64,000 nt of DNA from Desulfosporosinus sp. (GTDB lineage Bacteria; Bacillota; Desulfitobacteriia; Desulfitobacteriales; Desulfitobacteriaceae), in NCBI GenBank assembly GCA_003513495.1, contig DOPM01000020.1, positions 281,977 to 345,976 of the forward strand. The letters are read 5' to 3'. Positions 63,077 through 64,000 of this stretch are shown here, one piece after another. Positions within the stretch are counted from its first letter, which is position 1. Each line of letters begins with the position of its first letter. The notes below the pieces were generated by a model, which did no database searches, was not told the origin of the DNA, and saw only the letters and a program-made list of their open reading frames with translations. Position numbers and translations under genes: made by a program.

Positions 63077-63964
63077 ATGATATTTAAAAGCATTAAGACG
63101 ATTTACGTAGGGTTATTCACGTTCCTATTAGTTGTTGGCATTGGAATCGGATCCGTCTATGCTACTCAAAACAACATTGTTGCCAAGGTCAACGGGGTAG
63201 CAATCACCGAGACGGAACTGCAGGACCTTCTACTTCAGCAAGGGGGGAGCGAGGCCTTAGATTCTTTGATTCAACAGAGTATCATTAAGCAAGAATCCGA
63301 AAAACAGAGTATCCAGGTTTCTGAAGCGGATATTGATACGGAACTAGCAACGGTGAAAGCATCCTTTGATAGTGAAGACGCTTTTAACCAAGCCTTAGAA
63401 ACGAGTGGCATGACACTCGATGATCTTAGGAAAAATATTCTCACGAATATTCAAATAATACGCCTTCTTGAAGCCGAGACGCCTATAACAGAAGAAGAAA
63501 TACAACTATACTTCGAGACGAATAAAGACACTCTTGGCGTTGCCGAGGAAGTAAAAGCTAGCCATATTCTCGTGGAGACTGAAGAACTAGCCAATGAAGT
63601 TAAAGCAAAGATTGTAGCAGGGGAAGATTTTGCTGAACTGGCTAAGCAGTATTCCACTGACGAGAGTACCAAAGAGCTAGGGGGAGATCTTGGTTTCTTT
63701 GCCAAAGGAGACATGGTACAAGAATTTGAGGAAGTAGCATTCTCTTTAGAAGTCGGAATAGTTAGCGCTCCTGTCAAAACAGAGTATGGATATCACATTA
63801 TTAAGATTGAAGATAAAACTGAAGCAAAGGTAGCCACTCTTGAAGATAGCACTGCAAAAATCAAAGCGGCCCTGTTAGAAGAAAAGCTTGATACAGAATT
63901 TGATCCTTGGCTTCAAGAACGCTTAACAGAGTATACTATCGAAAATTATCTGACGAAGAATTGA
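63077..63964 (+). CDS. PrsA/SurA-like peptidyl-prolyl isomerase
   Basis: A 295-aa extracytoplasmic foldase: signal or anchor (VGLFTFLLVVGIGIGSVYAT), a SurA-N-like helical domain (AKVNGVAITETELQDLL), a parvulin domain (about 157-250: VKASHILVETEE, FAELAKQYSTDEST, GGDLGFFAKGDMV, VKTEYGYHIIKI) and a C-terminal helix. There is no lipobox cysteine, unlike Bacillus PrsA. AAAGGAG precedes the ATG. It ends the locus at the window edge. Confidence 0.92.
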   Translation: MIFKSIKTIYVGLFTFLLVVGIGIGSVYATQNNIVAKVNGVAITETELQDLLLQQGGSEALDSLIQQSIIKQESEKQSIQVSEADIDTELATVKASFDSEDAFNQALETSGMTLDDLRKNILTNIQIIRLLEAETPITEEEIQLYFETNKDTLGVAEEVKASHILVETEELANEVKAKIVAGEDFAELAKQYSTDESTKELGGDLGFFAKGDMVQEFEEVAFSLEVGIVSAPVKTEYGYHIIKIEDKTEAKVATLEDSTAKIKAALLEEKLDTEFDPWLQERLTEYTIENYLTKN

Positions 63965-64000
63965 AAAACCTTCATTAACTAACCTCCAAGGGGATCAGGC

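Overview
The window looks like chromosome of an anaerobic, spore-forming, low-GC Firmicute of the Peptococcaceae (Desulfosporosinus/Desulfitobacterium type). The reasons are the dgt-dnaG-rpoD and trmK-nif3 housekeeping blocks, type A RNase P RNA, GGAGG-type ribosome binding sites, a respiratory molybdoenzyme set and a CotH-type locus. This assignment is inference from gene content; no database was searched.

Layout. 0.2-2.7 kb: rnpB, a small unknown protein, nif3 and trmK, all on the minus strand. 2.9-4.6 kb: an atypical thiamine-diphosphate enzyme behind two matching palindromes. 5.4-17.9 kb: an arsenic island on the minus strand. It holds a binding protein/histidine kinase/response regulator sensing system, the respiratory arsenate reductase operon (membrane anchor, catalytic ArrA, ArrB, TorD-like chaperone), an ArsR with a DUF318 permease and a small CxxC protein, and arsR-acr3-arsC. 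18.1-18.5 kb: three tRNA genes. 18.6-23.7 kb: rpoD, dnaG, a GerMN lipoprotein and dgt. The island and the tRNAs therefore sit between rpoD and trmK-nif3, genes that usually adjoin.

23.8-26.6 kb: an EamA transporter, a lipoprotein and a membrane protein. 26.9-34.3 kb: a compact module of a Crp/Fnr regulator, two DASS-type anion permeases (the first broken by an in-frame TGA), a cytoplasmic arylsulfate sulfotransferase, a thioredoxin reductase-like flavoprotein lacking the usual NADPH motif, and a thioredoxin. Three promoters in the module share one sequence element. This is the best candidate here for an undescribed system.

34.4-47.6 kb: a decay zone. It contains a broken 7TMR-DISM diguanylate cyclase, a LysR remnant, a Fur-boxed iron ABC operon whose permease has an in-frame stop, PEP-synthase fragments, a truncated TetR gene and a transposase remnant. 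Among these lies an intact large multicopper oxidase with fibronectin III domains. 47.6-52.8 kb: a two-component system converging on a HlyD/ABC-2 exporter. 53.3-56.1 kb: RelBE-like and MntA/HepT toxin-antitoxin pairs, DUF2200 and an Xre/membrane pair. 56.2-57.1 kb: gene scraps.

57.6-64.0 kb: a plus-strand cell-surface locus: VTC-domain protein, DUF4956, CotH kinase, phosphodiester glycosidase, GT2-GtrA glycosyltransferase and a PrsA-like foldase. Two of its promoters carry 11-bp-spaced TTCAGC repeats typical of OmpR/PhoB-family operators. Two dispersed non-coding repeat families occur between 26 and 57 kb.
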